A stretch of 64,000 nucleotides of DNA from a candidate division KSB1 bacterium (GTDB lineage: Bacteria; Zhuqueibacterota; Zhuqueibacteria; Residuimicrobiales; Krinioviventaceae): the NCBI GenBank assembly GCA_034505495.1, contig JAPDQV010000007.1:12865-76864 (forward strand), in the 5' to 3' direction. Positions within the stretch are counted from its first letter, which is position 1; every line of letters starts with the position of its first letter. Shown piece by piece: positions 43,306 to 52,296 of this stretch. The notes under the pieces are model-generated. The model saw only the letters and a list, made by a program, of their open reading frames with translations, made no database searches and was not told the DNA's origin. The position numbers and the translations under genes were made by a program.

Positions 43306-44511
43306 TCAGCGGGTGTAAAGACGGAACAGTCTGCCTTCGCCGGCTTTGAAAATCAGTTCGGCGAAGCGCTCCTGATCATCGGAGCGGAAACGTATTCGAT
43401 AAGGCTCAACAAAGTCTTTTGCAATTTCCTCCATGCCGGGGCAATGATCGGCAAAAAAGACCCGACAACGGACGCCGTAACGGTAGTTGGTATTGACGAG
43501 CATAAGCAAAGTCTCGTTTTCCGGCGAACGAAAGAATCCTAAAAGCATGCCCGGTGCGTCGATTTTTTTGATCAACTGCAATGGCGGAAGGGGCTCGACG
43601 TCCGGCATAATGCTGCTTCCGTAAACGGCGATAGATTTACAGTGCAAAAGGAGCTTTGCCCAACGCCCGATCTCCTGATTGACGACGACACAGTATGAAA
43701 AAGAGTTGGAGAGGCGGCCGTCCGAATCGACAAGGGTGGCGGTTCGGGATGAGGAAGGAGACGAACGGAACGCGTAATAGATGACTCCCTGGGCGCCGAA
43801 GGCCAAGCCGCTGTAGACCTGCATGCGGATGTAGGCAAGAGGAGTCATTGGAGGGCGGCCGATCGGCTCCAAAAGCACGAACGCCCAGAAAGGGCGTTCA
43901 TATTGTTGCGCCGCCCGACGCAACGCCGCCAGATTGGCAAAATACTCTTCGCGCAACTGTCCGGCCAATATTCCCGGGTTATCGGCGATCAGATGTTTGA
44001 TTTTTAATTTGCGGAGCAAATCGGCGAGATAGGTGTCATAGCTGCGTCGTTCTGCTTCATCACGAAAGCGCAAACCGCGGGCGATGGTCAGGCATTCTAA
44101 TCGTGGATATTTACCGTTGAAAAAGTCGGCCAATTCGGCAAAAGAAGGCAGGTCGTTAAGCGTCGGCTGGTTGAACAGTAAAAAGCCGCGAAACGCCCGG
44201 AATCGACCATAGAGTTGTGTCAAGCTGTCGATGCGGCGGAAGCTCAAGTCGCTGCCGAAAATGAAACGATCAAGAGCTGCTTCAGAGAGAATGCAATTTA
44301 TGCCGATCTGCTCCGCTTCGCGAAGCAGCAAGAGATTCCTAGGGCTGTCTTTTTCATTCAAGAAACAGAGATTAAAGCCTCCATTCTTTAAGATTTGCAA
44401 ATCCTGCAGCGACTGATCCGTTGATTCGCCGTACCATATGGCAATAGGAAAGTCAAAAGGTTCGGCCGCCTCGAGGACGGCAACCAACAGGAAGAAAAGT
44501 AAAAAAACCAT
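43306..44511 (-). CDS. Secreted TIM-barrel hydrolase-like protein
   Basis: 401 residues with a short signal peptide (LLFFLLVAVLEAA). The sequence suggests a TIM barrel: an opening PIAIWYGESTDQSLQDLQILKNGGF, ILSEAALDRF, FRGFLLFNQP, and FGAQGVIYYAFRSSP, which is like the end of GH42-type domains. The C-terminal part is beta-rich and may form a sandwich domain. It could be a glycosidase, but I could not assign catalytic glutamates with confidence. A good minus-strand promoter lies just upstream. Confidence 0.65.
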   Translation of the reverse strand: MVFLLFFLLVAVLEAAEPFDFPIAIWYGESTDQSLQDLQILKNGGFNLCFLNEKDSPRNLLLLREAEQIGINCILSEAALDRFIFGSDLSFRRIDSLTQLYGRFRAFRGFLLFNQPTLNDLPSFAELADFFNGKYPRLECLTIARGLRFRDEAERRSYDTYLADLLRKLKIKHLIADNPGILAGQLREEYFANLAALRRAAQQYERPFWAFVLLEPIGRPPMTPLAYIRMQVYSGLAFGAQGVIYYAFRSSPSSSRTATLVDSDGRLSNSFSYCVVVNQEIGRWAKLLLHCKSIAVYGSSIMPDVEPLPPLQLIKKIDAPGMLLGFFRSPENETLLMLVNTNYRYGVRCRVFFADHCPGMEEIAKDFVEPYRIRFRSDDQERFAELIFKAGEGRLFRLYTR

Positions 44512-44548
44512 ATTTTCGGCAGCTCCGCTGATGGATTACGGTTAACTT

Positions 44549-44577
44549 AAAATAGCGTTTTGCTCAGGTAAAGTCAA
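44549..44577 (-). promoter_or_regulatory. Sigma70-type promoter for the secreted hydrolase-like gene
   Basis: On the minus strand TTGACT and TATTTT are separated by 17 bases, and the -10 box ends 38 bases before the start at 44511. Confidence 0.6.
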
Positions 44578-44618
44578 GCTGATCATCCCTTTTATGCTTG
44601 GAAGGCAATTAAGAAAAC

Positions 44619-45599
44619 GTGAGTGAACAGCAGGAACAAGTCATTGAACTCCGAGTTCCCGACGATAAAAGGAAAGAGCGTTTGGACAAATTTTTGGCTC
44701 AGCAGCTGTCGTCGGTTACGCGGGCGCAGCTCAAGCGGCTGATTGACGAAAAACGGGTGACCGTCGACGGTGAACCGCGCAAAGCCGGCTATGGGCTAAA
44801 GGCCGGGCAGGTCATTGTCGTTCGTTTTCCGGCGCCGCAACCGGCCGATCTCGAAGCCGAAGAGATTCCTCTCGACATCATCTACGAAGACGAGTATCTC
44901 ATCATCATCGACAAACCCGCCGGATTGGTTGTCCACCCGGCTTACGGCAACATGCGGGGTACGCTCGTCAACGCCCTTTTGTCGCACTGCCGATTTCTCT
45001 CGCAGGTCGGCGGAAAAAGCCGGCCGGGTTTGGTTCATCGCCTGGACAAGGATACCTCCGGTGTGATGGTCGTGGCCAAAGACGATGTTACCCACGTTCG
45101 TCTGGCAAAACAATTGGCGGCGCACAAGATCGAGCGCGAATACCATGCAGTTGTCTGGGGGCATTTGAAAGAAAAGCGCGGCCGCATTGAAGCACCCTTG
45201 GCGCGCCACCCCAAAGAGCGGACGCGCATGCACATCGACCCTAACGGAAAACCGGCGATAACTCACTACCAGGTCTTGGAAGAACTGCCTTTTACCAGCC
45301 GCGTCAGGCTGCTTTTGGAGACCGGACGCACTCATCAGATTCGCGTGCATTTGGCTTCTATCGGCCACCCTGTCTTTGGCGACCCCCTGTACGGCGGCCG
45401 CGGCAGACAACTTGCCGGTTTAACGGGACCCCAAGCTAAACTTGCGGTAAAGCTTTTTAAACAATTCACCCGCCAAATGCTCCACGCTCGTACCCTCGCC
45501 TTCGTTCATCCCCACTTCCAGGAACTTTACGTTTTCGAGTCTCCTTTGCCGCAGGACATGCGGGAATTGCTCCACATTCTAAAGAGCAGTCATGTGTAA
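44619..45599 (+). CDS. rluD: RluA-family 23S rRNA pseudouridine synthase
   Basis: 326 residues from a GTG start. An N-terminal S4 domain (about 15-75, LDKFLAQQL and DEKRVTVDG) binds RNA. The catalytic motif is LVHRLDKDTSGVMVVAK with the active Asp, and ETGRTHQIRVHLASIGHP closes the domain. The S4 plus RluA layout fits RluD, which makes pseudouridines in helix 69 of 23S rRNA, but RluC-type specificity cannot be excluded. No strong ribosome-binding site lies close to the GTG. Confidence 0.92.
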   Translation: MSEQQEQVIELRVPDDKRKERLDKFLAQQLSSVTRAQLKRLIDEKRVTVDGEPRKAGYGLKAGQVIVVRFPAPQPADLEAEEIPLDIIYEDEYLIIIDKPAGLVVHPAYGNMRGTLVNALLSHCRFLSQVGGKSRPGLVHRLDKDTSGVMVVAKDDVTHVRLAKQLAAHKIEREYHAVVWGHLKEKRGRIEAPLARHPKERTRMHIDPNGKPAITHYQVLEELPFTSRVRLLLETGRTHQIRVHLASIGHPVFGDPLYGGRGRQLAGLTGPQAKLAVKLFKQFTRQMLHARTLAFVHPHFQELYVFESPLPQDMRELLHILKSSHV

Positions 45600-45652
45600 A
45601 ACGACAACAGTGTTGGCAGTTTACACAGAGTAACCCGCCTACAGCATCGATT

Positions 45653-45681
45653 TTGACAAGATGTTGTTATATGAACATATG
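45653..45681 (+). promoter_or_regulatory. Promoter upstream of the Omp85-like operon
   Basis: TTGACA (45653-45658), 17 bases, then CATATG (45676-45681). A perfect 12-base palindrome (45680-45691) overlaps the expected start point and could be an operator. Confidence 0.5.
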
Positions 45682-45789
45682 AATTAATTCACTATAAAAA
45701 AGTGAGTTATGGAAAAAGCAGCACTGATGGGGGTGCTTTACGGCTTGCGGCACGCCTCTTGCCTTAAAGAAAACGTACCGTAAAAGCAT

Positions 45790-47436
45790 ATGAGGCATAT
45801 CATGAGAACGTTGGAGACTCATCGACTGCTGCTCGTTATATGGATGCTCGTCGGCGTCATCCTTTTATTGCTGCTTTTTACACAGAAAGGGTATGCGCGT
45901 GAGTTACCTTGTTGGGAAGAGCTGACTACAAAGGAAAAATCAATCGTTCAGCATGCAGAAAAGACCTATCTGCGCGGCCGTGAAGGCGGAGTGCAACGAT
46001 ACTGCGGGGACTTGCAAATTCTTGCCGGTGAAGGGATTGACGGCAGCCTTGAGGTCATTAAGGGCAGACTCGAGCTGGCCGGACGCGTCGAGGGGAACGT
46101 GTTGGTCGTCTTTGGCGACATGCATCTGCTCCCAGGCGCCCTCGTTGAGGGCGACGTCATTGCCGTCAACGGCAAGGTCATTCGCGACCCGGAAGCCGCC
46201 GTCGAGGGAGATGTAGTCATAACAACGATGCCTTACTCTGCAGATAAAGAGTCCGAGAAAGAGGAAAAAGCTTGGCAAAGAACGAAAGATATTGACGAGG
46301 AAGAGGATTTCTTTTGGGCCGATTATAATCGCGTCGACGGCTTGACATTAGGAATCCGCATGCCGCAATCGGAATGGTGGGCGCGTCGGAATCACCATTT
46401 TGCCATAATCGGCAAAGTCGGCTATTCTTTTGCCGCCAAGTTTTGGCAGCACCAGATCGGCCTGGAACGCTGGAGCGGCGACGAATTCCGCTTTGCAATG
46501 GGCGCCGAATACCATCACTTGACGGATACCGAAGACAGGCATCTCTTGTGCGATTGGGAGAACGCCGCCGCCGCGTTTTTCATCAAGGAAGATTTTCGCG
46601 ATTACTACCGACGCGAAGGGTTCAGCGCCTGGGTTAGTCAAAATTTTTCATCGGCGATGAGGCTCAAAGCGTTCTACCGCCGCGACGACTTGACGAACAT
46701 TGACAAAAATACCGATTGGGCTTTGTTCGGCAAACGCAAGGTGTTTCGCGATAATCCTGCGGCGCTTCCTCTCGGGTATCTTGCCGCCAACGGCGTCGAT
46801 GAGCCGTTGGCGGTCAGAACCGTAGGCGCCGAACTGACGCTCGATACGCGCAACAGCCGCAAATCACCGACGCGCGGTTTTTACCTTCAGGCTTTCGGCG
46901 AACGGTCGGGCAAGGATCTCGGCAGTCCGCTCGAATTCGAGCGCTTTATCCTCGATCTTAGACAATATTTGCCGCTGAACTGGGATGAACACATTCTCCT
47001 GCACGTTCGAACAGGCTCTGCCTCCGGCTATTTGCCGCCGGTTTACTGGTACGACCTCGGCGGCATCTCGACTTTGCGCGGTTATCGCTTCAAAGAGTTT
47101 ACAGGCGACCGAATGGTGTCGGGAACGGTGGAATACCACCTCCGCACCGGCGGCCGTTTTTTTCTTGGGCTTGATCTGATTCTCTTTGCCGATGCAGGCA
47201 AGGCCTGGTTCGCCGACCCTGAAGCACCGCATGTTCAGCAGGAATGGCCGGGTGTGTCGGAGCAAAAAATGCTGCCGTGGGAGGGGTTTGATGTGCTTTG
47301 TTGGGCGCAACTGAAAAGCGACGTCGGCATTGGACTGGCTGACCCCGACGGCGATTTTCGTATCGACTTTGCCCGTCGTCTGGATCGACAGCGGGCAGAT
47401 TTCATTGTAACCTTTCGCTTGTGTCGAACGTTTTAG
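45790..47436 (+). CDS. Beta-helix-like domain fused to an Omp85-type barrel
   Basis: 548 residues; an ATG at 45802 is an alternative start. The signal peptide is LLLVIWMLVGVILLLLLFTQKGYA. Residues 55-145 show short repeats of alternating strands ending in G (LAGEGIDGSLEVIKG, LAGRVEGNVLVVFG, LPGALVEGDVIAVNG, AAVEGDVVI), the pattern of a bactofilin-like beta-helix. The last 370 residues form a C-terminal BamA/TamA-type barrel with GGISTLRGYRFKEF, which fits the conserved RGY-F substrate-gate motif, and a final aromatic strand. It probably inserts in the outer membrane. A beta-helix fused to an Omp85 barrel is unusual. Confidence 0.8.
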   Translation: MRHIMRTLETHRLLLVIWMLVGVILLLLLFTQKGYARELPCWEELTTKEKSIVQHAEKTYLRGREGGVQRYCGDLQILAGEGIDGSLEVIKGRLELAGRVEGNVLVVFGDMHLLPGALVEGDVIAVNGKVIRDPEAAVEGDVVITTMPYSADKESEKEEKAWQRTKDIDEEEDFFWADYNRVDGLTLGIRMPQSEWWARRNHHFAIIGKVGYSFAAKFWQHQIGLERWSGDEFRFAMGAEYHHLTDTEDRHLLCDWENAAAAFFIKEDFRDYYRREGFSAWVSQNFSSAMRLKAFYRRDDLTNIDKNTDWALFGKRKVFRDNPAALPLGYLAANGVDEPLAVRTVGAELTLDTRNSRKSPTRGFYLQAFGERSGKDLGSPLEFERFILDLRQYLPLNWDEHILLHVRTGSASGYLPPVYWYDLGGISTLRGYRFKEFTGDRMVSGTVEYHLRTGGRFFLGLDLILFADAGKAWFADPEAPHVQQEWPGVSEQKMLPWEGFDVLCWAQLKSDVGIGLADPDGDFRIDFARRLDRQRADFIVTFRLCRTF

Positions 47437-47467
47437 GAGCGAAAATTTTATGCAAAGAGGTGCGGGA

Positions 47468-48283
47468 ATGTACAAGCTTTTGTCTATTCTGTTGATTGCC
47501 GCCGTTCCCCTTACGGCGGAGATTGTTACCCAAGAGGAGCAGTTTTCGATTTTCGGCGACAACTTGACCTTCGATCTGACGATCGACGGCGGCAAAATTC
47601 AAGTGCTGCCGAGCCGAAGCAAAACCGAATGTCGCGTTTCCATGCAGTATCCCAAGGAAAAATGCCGCGTTGATATACGCTATAACGAGAAGCGCGGCCG
47701 CATTGCCGTGTTTATCGATTTTAAAAGGTGGAATATGGAAGAGGAAGAAGCCCCAAACGCCATTGTCGAATTGCCGTACGGGCCGGAAATCTCTTTTTCA
47801 GCGCACATCAAAGCGGGTAAAACCCAATTTGTGCTCGGAGGCCTCAAGATTGCCGATTTTCAGCTGCGTCATTGGGCCGGCGAAACATTCGTCGATTTTT
47901 CCGAACCCAATCTTACTATTATGCGCTTCTTTGACGTTAATGTCAAAGTCGGCGAAATGACCCTACATAATGTCGGCAACGCCCGTTACGAGGAAGGGGA
48001 AATCAACAGCGGCATCGGCGAGCTGTTTGTTGATTTCAAGGGCGAATCGGTGGATCGCTGCGTCACACGCATCGACCTGAACATCGGCGAAACTACGATT
48101 GTTCTGCCGGAATCGGTGGGGACCAAAATCCGGGTGTCGAAATTTATATCTGAACTGCAGGTCCCCGATTGGCTGATACGTCGGGGTGAATATTACTACT
48201 CGGAAGATTATGAGGAAAGCAAACGCCAGCATTATTTGTTACTGTCCAACGGAATCGGCAGCATTAAAATTCTTCGAGAATAA
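47468..48283 (+). CDS. Exported toastrack/DUF4097-like protein
   Basis: 271 residues from the ATG at 47468 (GTGCGGGA upstream; 47450 is an in-frame alternative). A signal peptide (LLSILLIAAVPLTAE) leads to a beta-rich body with repeated short strands, including IDGGKIQVLPS, IVELPYGPEISFSAHIKAGKTQFVLGGL and LFVDFKGESVDRCVTRIDLNIGETTIVLPES, like the toastrack (DUF4097/LiaF C-terminal) folds. These are usually envelope-stress or surface-adhesion proteins. It follows the Omp85-like barrel by 31 bases and is probably co-expressed. Confidence 0.7.
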   Translation: MYKLLSILLIAAVPLTAEIVTQEEQFSIFGDNLTFDLTIDGGKIQVLPSRSKTECRVSMQYPKEKCRVDIRYNEKRGRIAVFIDFKRWNMEEEEAPNAIVELPYGPEISFSAHIKAGKTQFVLGGLKIADFQLRHWAGETFVDFSEPNLTIMRFFDVNVKVGEMTLHNVGNARYEEGEINSGIGELFVDFKGESVDRCVTRIDLNIGETTIVLPESVGTKIRVSKFISELQVPDWLIRRGEYYYSEDYEESKRQHYLLLSNGIGSIKILRE

Positions 48284-48301
48284 AACTGTGGGAGGAAAGT
48301 C

Positions 48302-48901
48302 ATGACGGATGAAACCGGTCAAAGCACGGTGCGCCAAGTCAGCGTGGGCAGCTGGTTCAGCCGCGGCTGGCAGCTTATTGCCAACGAATTGGGCTCTTTT
48401 GCCGTATTGGCATTGGTCTATCTAGCGGCTATCGGGGTCGCTTCATCCACTGTGCTTGGGGGCTTTATCGTTTCGGGACCGCTGACGGTGGGATTTTTTA
48501 TGATTTTATTCGACAAAATGCGGGGCAAGCCGGTCAACATCAGCACCATAGCGCGCGGTTTCGACTATTTTGTAGCCGCCATGCTTTCGGGCATCCTGAT
48601 CGGTGCTTTTACGACTCTTGGAACGATTTTCTGCATCATTCCCGGACTGATCGTCGCCGGCTGGTACGTGCTGACTCCCGGCTTTATCGCGGAGAAAAAG
48701 CTCGATTTCTGGCAGGCGATGGAATCTTCCCGAAAAGCCGTTTCCGGCCTCGGCTTTGAGATGACGCTGTTTGTAATTTTAAGCGGTTTGATCAACCTTG
48801 CCGGAGCGCTGCTCTGCCTGGTCGGCTTGTTGGTGACGGTTCCCTTGACTTTTGCAGCCGCAGCCGTCGCCTATGATGATTTGGTAGGTGTCGAAAAATA
48901 A
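48302..48901 (+). CDS. Small integral membrane protein
   Basis: 199 residues behind a GGGAGGAAAG ribosome-binding site. Four to five transmembrane helices (around 30-50, 55-80, 90-120, 145-165, 170-190). Sequence blocks such as STVLGGFIVSGPLTVGFFM and CIIPGLIVAGWYVLTPGFIAEK are like those of DUF4013/DUF975-type membrane proteins. I cannot assign a function. It ends the Omp85-like operon and is followed by a bidirectional terminator. Confidence 0.75.
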   Translation: MTDETGQSTVRQVSVGSWFSRGWQLIANELGSFAVLALVYLAAIGVASSTVLGGFIVSGPLTVGFFMILFDKMRGKPVNISTIARGFDYFVAAMLSGILIGAFTTLGTIFCIIPGLIVAGWYVLTPGFIAEKKLDFWQAMESSRKAVSGLGFEMTLFVILSGLINLAGALLCLVGLLVTVPLTFAAAAVAYDDLVGVEK

Positions 48902-48902
48902 A

Positions 48903-48928
48903 AAAGGCGGATGAGATCATCCGCCTTT
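48903..48928. terminator. Bidirectional terminator
   Basis: AAAGGCGGATGA (48903-48914) pairs perfectly with TCATCCGCCTTT (48917-48928). On the plus strand a later T-run follows (TTATTTTTT), and on the minus strand the hairpin is followed by TTATTTTTC. It serves both the membrane-protein and HMA genes. Confidence 0.88.
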
Positions 48929-48932
48929 CAGC

Positions 48933-49274
48933 TTATTTTTTTGCTCCTGCACAGCATCCTGAGGTTTTCGGGCAACATCCTTTGGCTTCGGGTGCTTTCG
49001 CCTCCTTTGCCTTAAACCCGGCCGCGTTTACCGCCTGCTTGAGCGTCTTTTCGTCGGTTTTGCTGTCGTCATAGGTGACAATCGCGTTGCGCTTTTCCAG
49101 CGAAACCTCGGCGTTCTTGACGCCTTCGACCTTTTGCAGAGCAGTCTTGACTTTTTCAACGCAGTTGTTGCAGGTCATGCCGTCAATAGCAATTTCGACT
49201 TTTTTCTCGGCCGCAAAAGATAAGGCACCGAGTATAAATATCGTCGAGAGAAAAATATTTAGTAATTTCTTCAT
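48933..49274 (-). CDS. Exported HMA-domain metal-binding protein with cysteine-rich tail
   Basis: 113 residues. A signal peptide (LLNIFLSTIFILGALSFA) is followed by a heavy-metal-associated domain with DGMTCNNCVEKVKTAL, the GMTCxxC motif that binds Cu(I), Zn or Hg. The tail, after a short linker of KAKEAKAPEAKG, holds GCCPKTSGCCAGAKK, two more Cys pairs. MerP-like proteins bind metal in the periplasm. AAAGGAGATG precedes the start. No metal-transport ATPase is in the window, so its partner is elsewhere. Confidence 0.9.
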   Translation of the reverse strand: MKKLLNIFLSTIFILGALSFAAEKKVEIAIDGMTCNNCVEKVKTALQKVEGVKNAEVSLEKRNAIVTYDDSKTDEKTLKQAVNAAGFKAKEAKAPEAKGCCPKTSGCCAGAKK

Positions 49275-49406
49275 GTTTCATCTCCTTTTGGTTTGTTGAT
49301 CTGTCTATTAAGCTCGGCTTCTTCGGACTCTTGTTTGCTTATAGAGCGATATTATATGGGAAGCTTTTAACTGTTCTCTTTAGCCGGATATTCCCTGCGA
49401 GTTTTT

Positions 49407-50267
49407 TCAATCGAGGGTTTCCTCTTCGTCGATCGGCGGTTTAGGGAAAATGCCTTTTAGAGCATCGGCGACCAAGGCCTTGGTTTGTTCGGGAAAATCG
49501 CCCTGCATGATCCAGTTGAGATAATCGGGCTCGTTTTCGATCAGCCATTGCAAAGATTTGCCTCGGTGTTTGCCGAACGCGGCAACTGCCTCACCGTTTT
49601 TCCAATAGAACTTGCGGTCCGGCGTCACAAACCGTTGATCTTTGGGAAGGCAGTATTTGTGCAGCGCGTCGACGGCTTTCGGCAAATCGCGGTAACGCTG
49701 CAGCTGGGCATCGAGAATGTGGACAGTTGCGCGGACATCGGCAAGGGCATCGTGCGCGTCGACCAGCTCGCGGCCGCAGTAAAAGCGGTAAGCGGCGGCC
49801 AGGTTGCGCGGTTCCTGTTTGTGAAAGATCACCTGGGCGTCGATCACCCGCATTTCCTGCATAGGCAATGAAACGCCGCAGCGCTCCAATTCGATCTGCA
49901 ACAAAGGCAGATCGAACGATATGACGTTAAAACCGGCCAGATCGCAGCCGGTCAGAAATTCGCGGATTTTAGGCGCGAACTCTTTCAACTGCGGTTTACC
50001 GGCCACCTTTTCATCCGTGATGTGATGCACGCGCGAGGCTTCCGGCGGGATGGGAATGCCGGGGTTGACGAGCTCCGACCATTCCGTCAAGGAACGGTCG
50101 AGGTTGACCTTGACAAAGGCGAATTGTACGATGCGGTCGTTGGCCAGGTCGAGGCCGGTTGTTTCCAGATCGAAAAAGACCAGAGGTCGTTCCAAGCGCA
50201 GCTGCTCGAACCGGGGCTGCTGTTCTTCCATCTCGTCAAAAACCAATGCGGCTTGTCGCGCCTTCAT
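49407..50267 (-). CDS. DEDDh 3'-5' exonuclease with C-terminal DUF3820-like part
   Basis: 286 residues. The exonuclease has the four acids and His: FFDLETTGLD, FNVISFDLPLL and DAHDALADVRATV (HDALAD-type motif, typical of DEDDh DnaQ/PolC-like enzymes). The C-terminal 60 residues (AFGKHRGKSLQWLIENEPDYLNWI) match the short domain seen at the ends of several DnaQ-like and putative virulence-factor proteins (DUF3820-like). It probably trims DNA or RNA 3' ends. It is alone on the minus strand next to the HMA gene. Confidence 0.87.
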   Translation of the reverse strand: MKARQAALVFDEMEEQQPRFEQLRLERPLVFFDLETTGLDLANDRIVQFAFVKVNLDRSLTEWSELVNPGIPIPPEASRVHHITDEKVAGKPQLKEFAPKIREFLTGCDLAGFNVISFDLPLLQIELERCGVSLPMQEMRVIDAQVIFHKQEPRNLAAAYRFYCGRELVDAHDALADVRATVHILDAQLQRYRDLPKAVDALHKYCLPKDQRFVTPDRKFYWKNGEAVAAFGKHRGKSLQWLIENEPDYLNWIMQGDFPEQTKALVADALKGIFPKPPIDEEETLD

Positions 50268-50678
50268 TTGTTCATCCTTTTTCTCGCCGCTACATTTTAC
50301 GCAATTGCAGGTAAATGGGCAAGCGAAATTGCAATTCTGATCGAGCCTCGCATCTTTGGTTTTTGCAAGATATTTTGCCTGATCCTAACTTGTTAACAGG
50401 AGCAAAAAAGATTAATCCCCTTGGAAAGAATACATTCATTTCACGATAAAAAGGTCTAACAGCGCTTTCACTAAAAATGATCTCCTCCCCCCCCGTGCTT
50501 GTCCATCAAAAATTGCAGAACTATTGGGATATGGAGTTGTCGATCAGTTTTTGGATTTTTTATCTTCCTGCCATAATTCGCTTTGCTGACCGGCGATTAC
50601 GATTCCTATGGAAAAGCCTTGTTAACGGCGGATGATTATCTTATTTTCCAGCGGCAGAAAAATTGGAGGAAGCTGATT
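50268..50678. other. Divergent intergenic region
   Basis: About 410 bases between the exonuclease start and the MFS start at 50679. The first half is AT-rich with a C8 run at 50487-50494. A -10-like CATAAT lies at 50572-50577 with a poor -35. The MFS frame is open back to 50583, but I prefer the later ATG with a good ribosome-binding site. I see no gene or structured RNA here. Confidence 0.5.
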
Positions 50679-52256
50679 ATGCAGGCGGGACTCGGTTCCG
50701 GTGAGCAAAGTAAAGGCTATTTGCAGGTCATCAGCGGTGCTTTGAAAGAACTGCGCGAAACGATGCGGGCTTTTGTTCGCGCTCCTCGGGCTTTGTGGGG
50801 CATCAACATTCCCTATATCCTGGAAGGGCTGGCTTATTTCGGCATCTTGACCATTTTGGGCAAGTTTTGTTCGGAAAACGTCGCGCTTAGCGATCCTCAA
50901 GCAGGATGGGTTTACGGCGGGGTGACTGGCGGCATTACGTTCGCCATGCTCCTGCTTGGCGGTGTCGTCGACCGCATCGGCGTCCGAAAGTCGTTGATTC
51001 TGGCGCTGTCGGTAATGGCGATAGGCCGCCTGATCGTTTCTCTATCCGGCACATTACCTTTAGGCCGCGGTATGGGTTCGCCGATGTTCTTTACCATGGT
51101 CGCCGGACTTTTGCTCATGGTTGCGGCTTACGGTCTCTATCAACCGGCCGCTTATGCAGGTGTAAGGCGCTATACCGATGAAAAAACCGCCGCCATGGGG
51201 TATGCCGTGCTCTATGCGTTGATGAACCTCGGCGCTTTTCTTTCCGGCTATGTTGCCAATTTCAGCCGCACGACCTTTCTTTCCGTTTTTCCGCCGAACG
51301 GATTAACCGCCGTTTTTTGGGCATTTACGACCATTACTCTGATTTCAGTTTTAGCCACGGTTTTTATTCTGACGCCCAGAATAGATGCCCGCGCCGTCGC
51401 CGAAAAGCAGGGCGAAAAACAGAATAAAACTGAAACGAAAGAAAAACCTGAGGCGAGTAGAATAGACAATCGACTTTTAAAGCTGTTGTCCGGCGCGACG
51501 ATAATTCTTTTTATCTTCACATTATTCTTTTTTTATAAAGGGGCAAGTCCAATTTTACGTTATTCATTCCTTGGACTGACCCTGCTTTCTCTTGCCGCGG
51601 CGATTACCGACTTTCTCCGTCGACGGCCGGAGCATCCTTTTCGCGACGCCCGCTTTATGGCTTTCATCTTTGTGCTTATTCCCGTACAAACCCTCTTTGC
51701 CCATAACTGGCTGACGATTCCCTATTACCTCGACCGCGCCTTTCAAGGAACCTGGGTGGGTCGGTATTGGGAGATCTTTGCCAATATCAATCCTGTGATT
51801 ATTTTTGTCATCACGCCGATCATAGCCGGTCTCACAGCCCACGCCAACGTCTACCGGATGATGATTCTCGGCACCTTTGTGATGGCCGCACCGACTTTTC
51901 TGCTTGCCGCAGGGCCGGTTCCGATCCTCTTTCTCGCCTACATTCTGATCATGTCGATCGGCGAGGCAATGTGGCAGCCGCGCTTTCTGCAATGGGTGGC
52001 TGAAATTGCGCCACAGGGCAAGACCGGCGCCTATATGGGCATCGGCCAGTTCCCTTGGTTTTTGACCAAGGTGTTGACCTCGCTCTATTCCGGGTATTTC
52101 GTTGCCCGTTATATCCCGCCGCCGTCGAGCGGTTTGCCGCAGCAAACCGGTAAACTGTGGCTGTTCTATGGCTTCATCGCCATGATTTCGCCGCTCGTTT
52201 TATGGTTGATGAAAGGGTGGATGACGAAGGGGCTGCGGGAAAAGAGCGAGGATTGA
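50679..52256 (+). CDS. MFS transporter, POT-like
   Basis: 525 residues from the ATG at 50679, behind GGAGG (50665-50669). Twelve or more transmembrane helices with the MFS motif GGVVDRIGVRKSLI between helices 2 and 3, and a long middle loop (about 280-310, Lys/Glu-rich). YGLYQPAAYAGVRRYTDEKTAAMGYAVLYALMN-like sequence recalls proton-dependent oligopeptide transporters, but key peptide-binding E-x-x-E-R cannot be identified. Substrate unknown. Ends 40 bases before the damaged lgt. Confidence 0.88.
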   Translation: MQAGLGSGEQSKGYLQVISGALKELRETMRAFVRAPRALWGINIPYILEGLAYFGILTILGKFCSENVALSDPQAGWVYGGVTGGITFAMLLLGGVVDRIGVRKSLILALSVMAIGRLIVSLSGTLPLGRGMGSPMFFTMVAGLLLMVAAYGLYQPAAYAGVRRYTDEKTAAMGYAVLYALMNLGAFLSGYVANFSRTTFLSVFPPNGLTAVFWAFTTITLISVLATVFILTPRIDARAVAEKQGEKQNKTETKEKPEASRIDNRLLKLLSGATIILFIFTLFFFYKGASPILRYSFLGLTLLSLAAAITDFLRRRPEHPFRDARFMAFIFVLIPVQTLFAHNWLTIPYYLDRAFQGTWVGRYWEIFANINPVIIFVITPIIAGLTAHANVYRMMILGTFVMAAPTFLLAAGPVPILFLAYILIMSIGEAMWQPRFLQWVAEIAPQGKTGAYMGIGQFPWFLTKVLTSLYSGYFVARYIPPPSSGLPQQTGKLWLFYGFIAMISPLVLWLMKGWMTKGLREKSED

Positions 52257-52296
52257 ACGGTTTTTCTCATTAAACAACTTCTTAAGATGAGACCGC

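Noticed and set aside
50487-50494. C8 run in the spacer before the MFS gene as a phase-variable tract
   Set aside because: It lies about 190 bases before the start in a non-coding spacer and not between promoter boxes, so I have no reason to call it functional.
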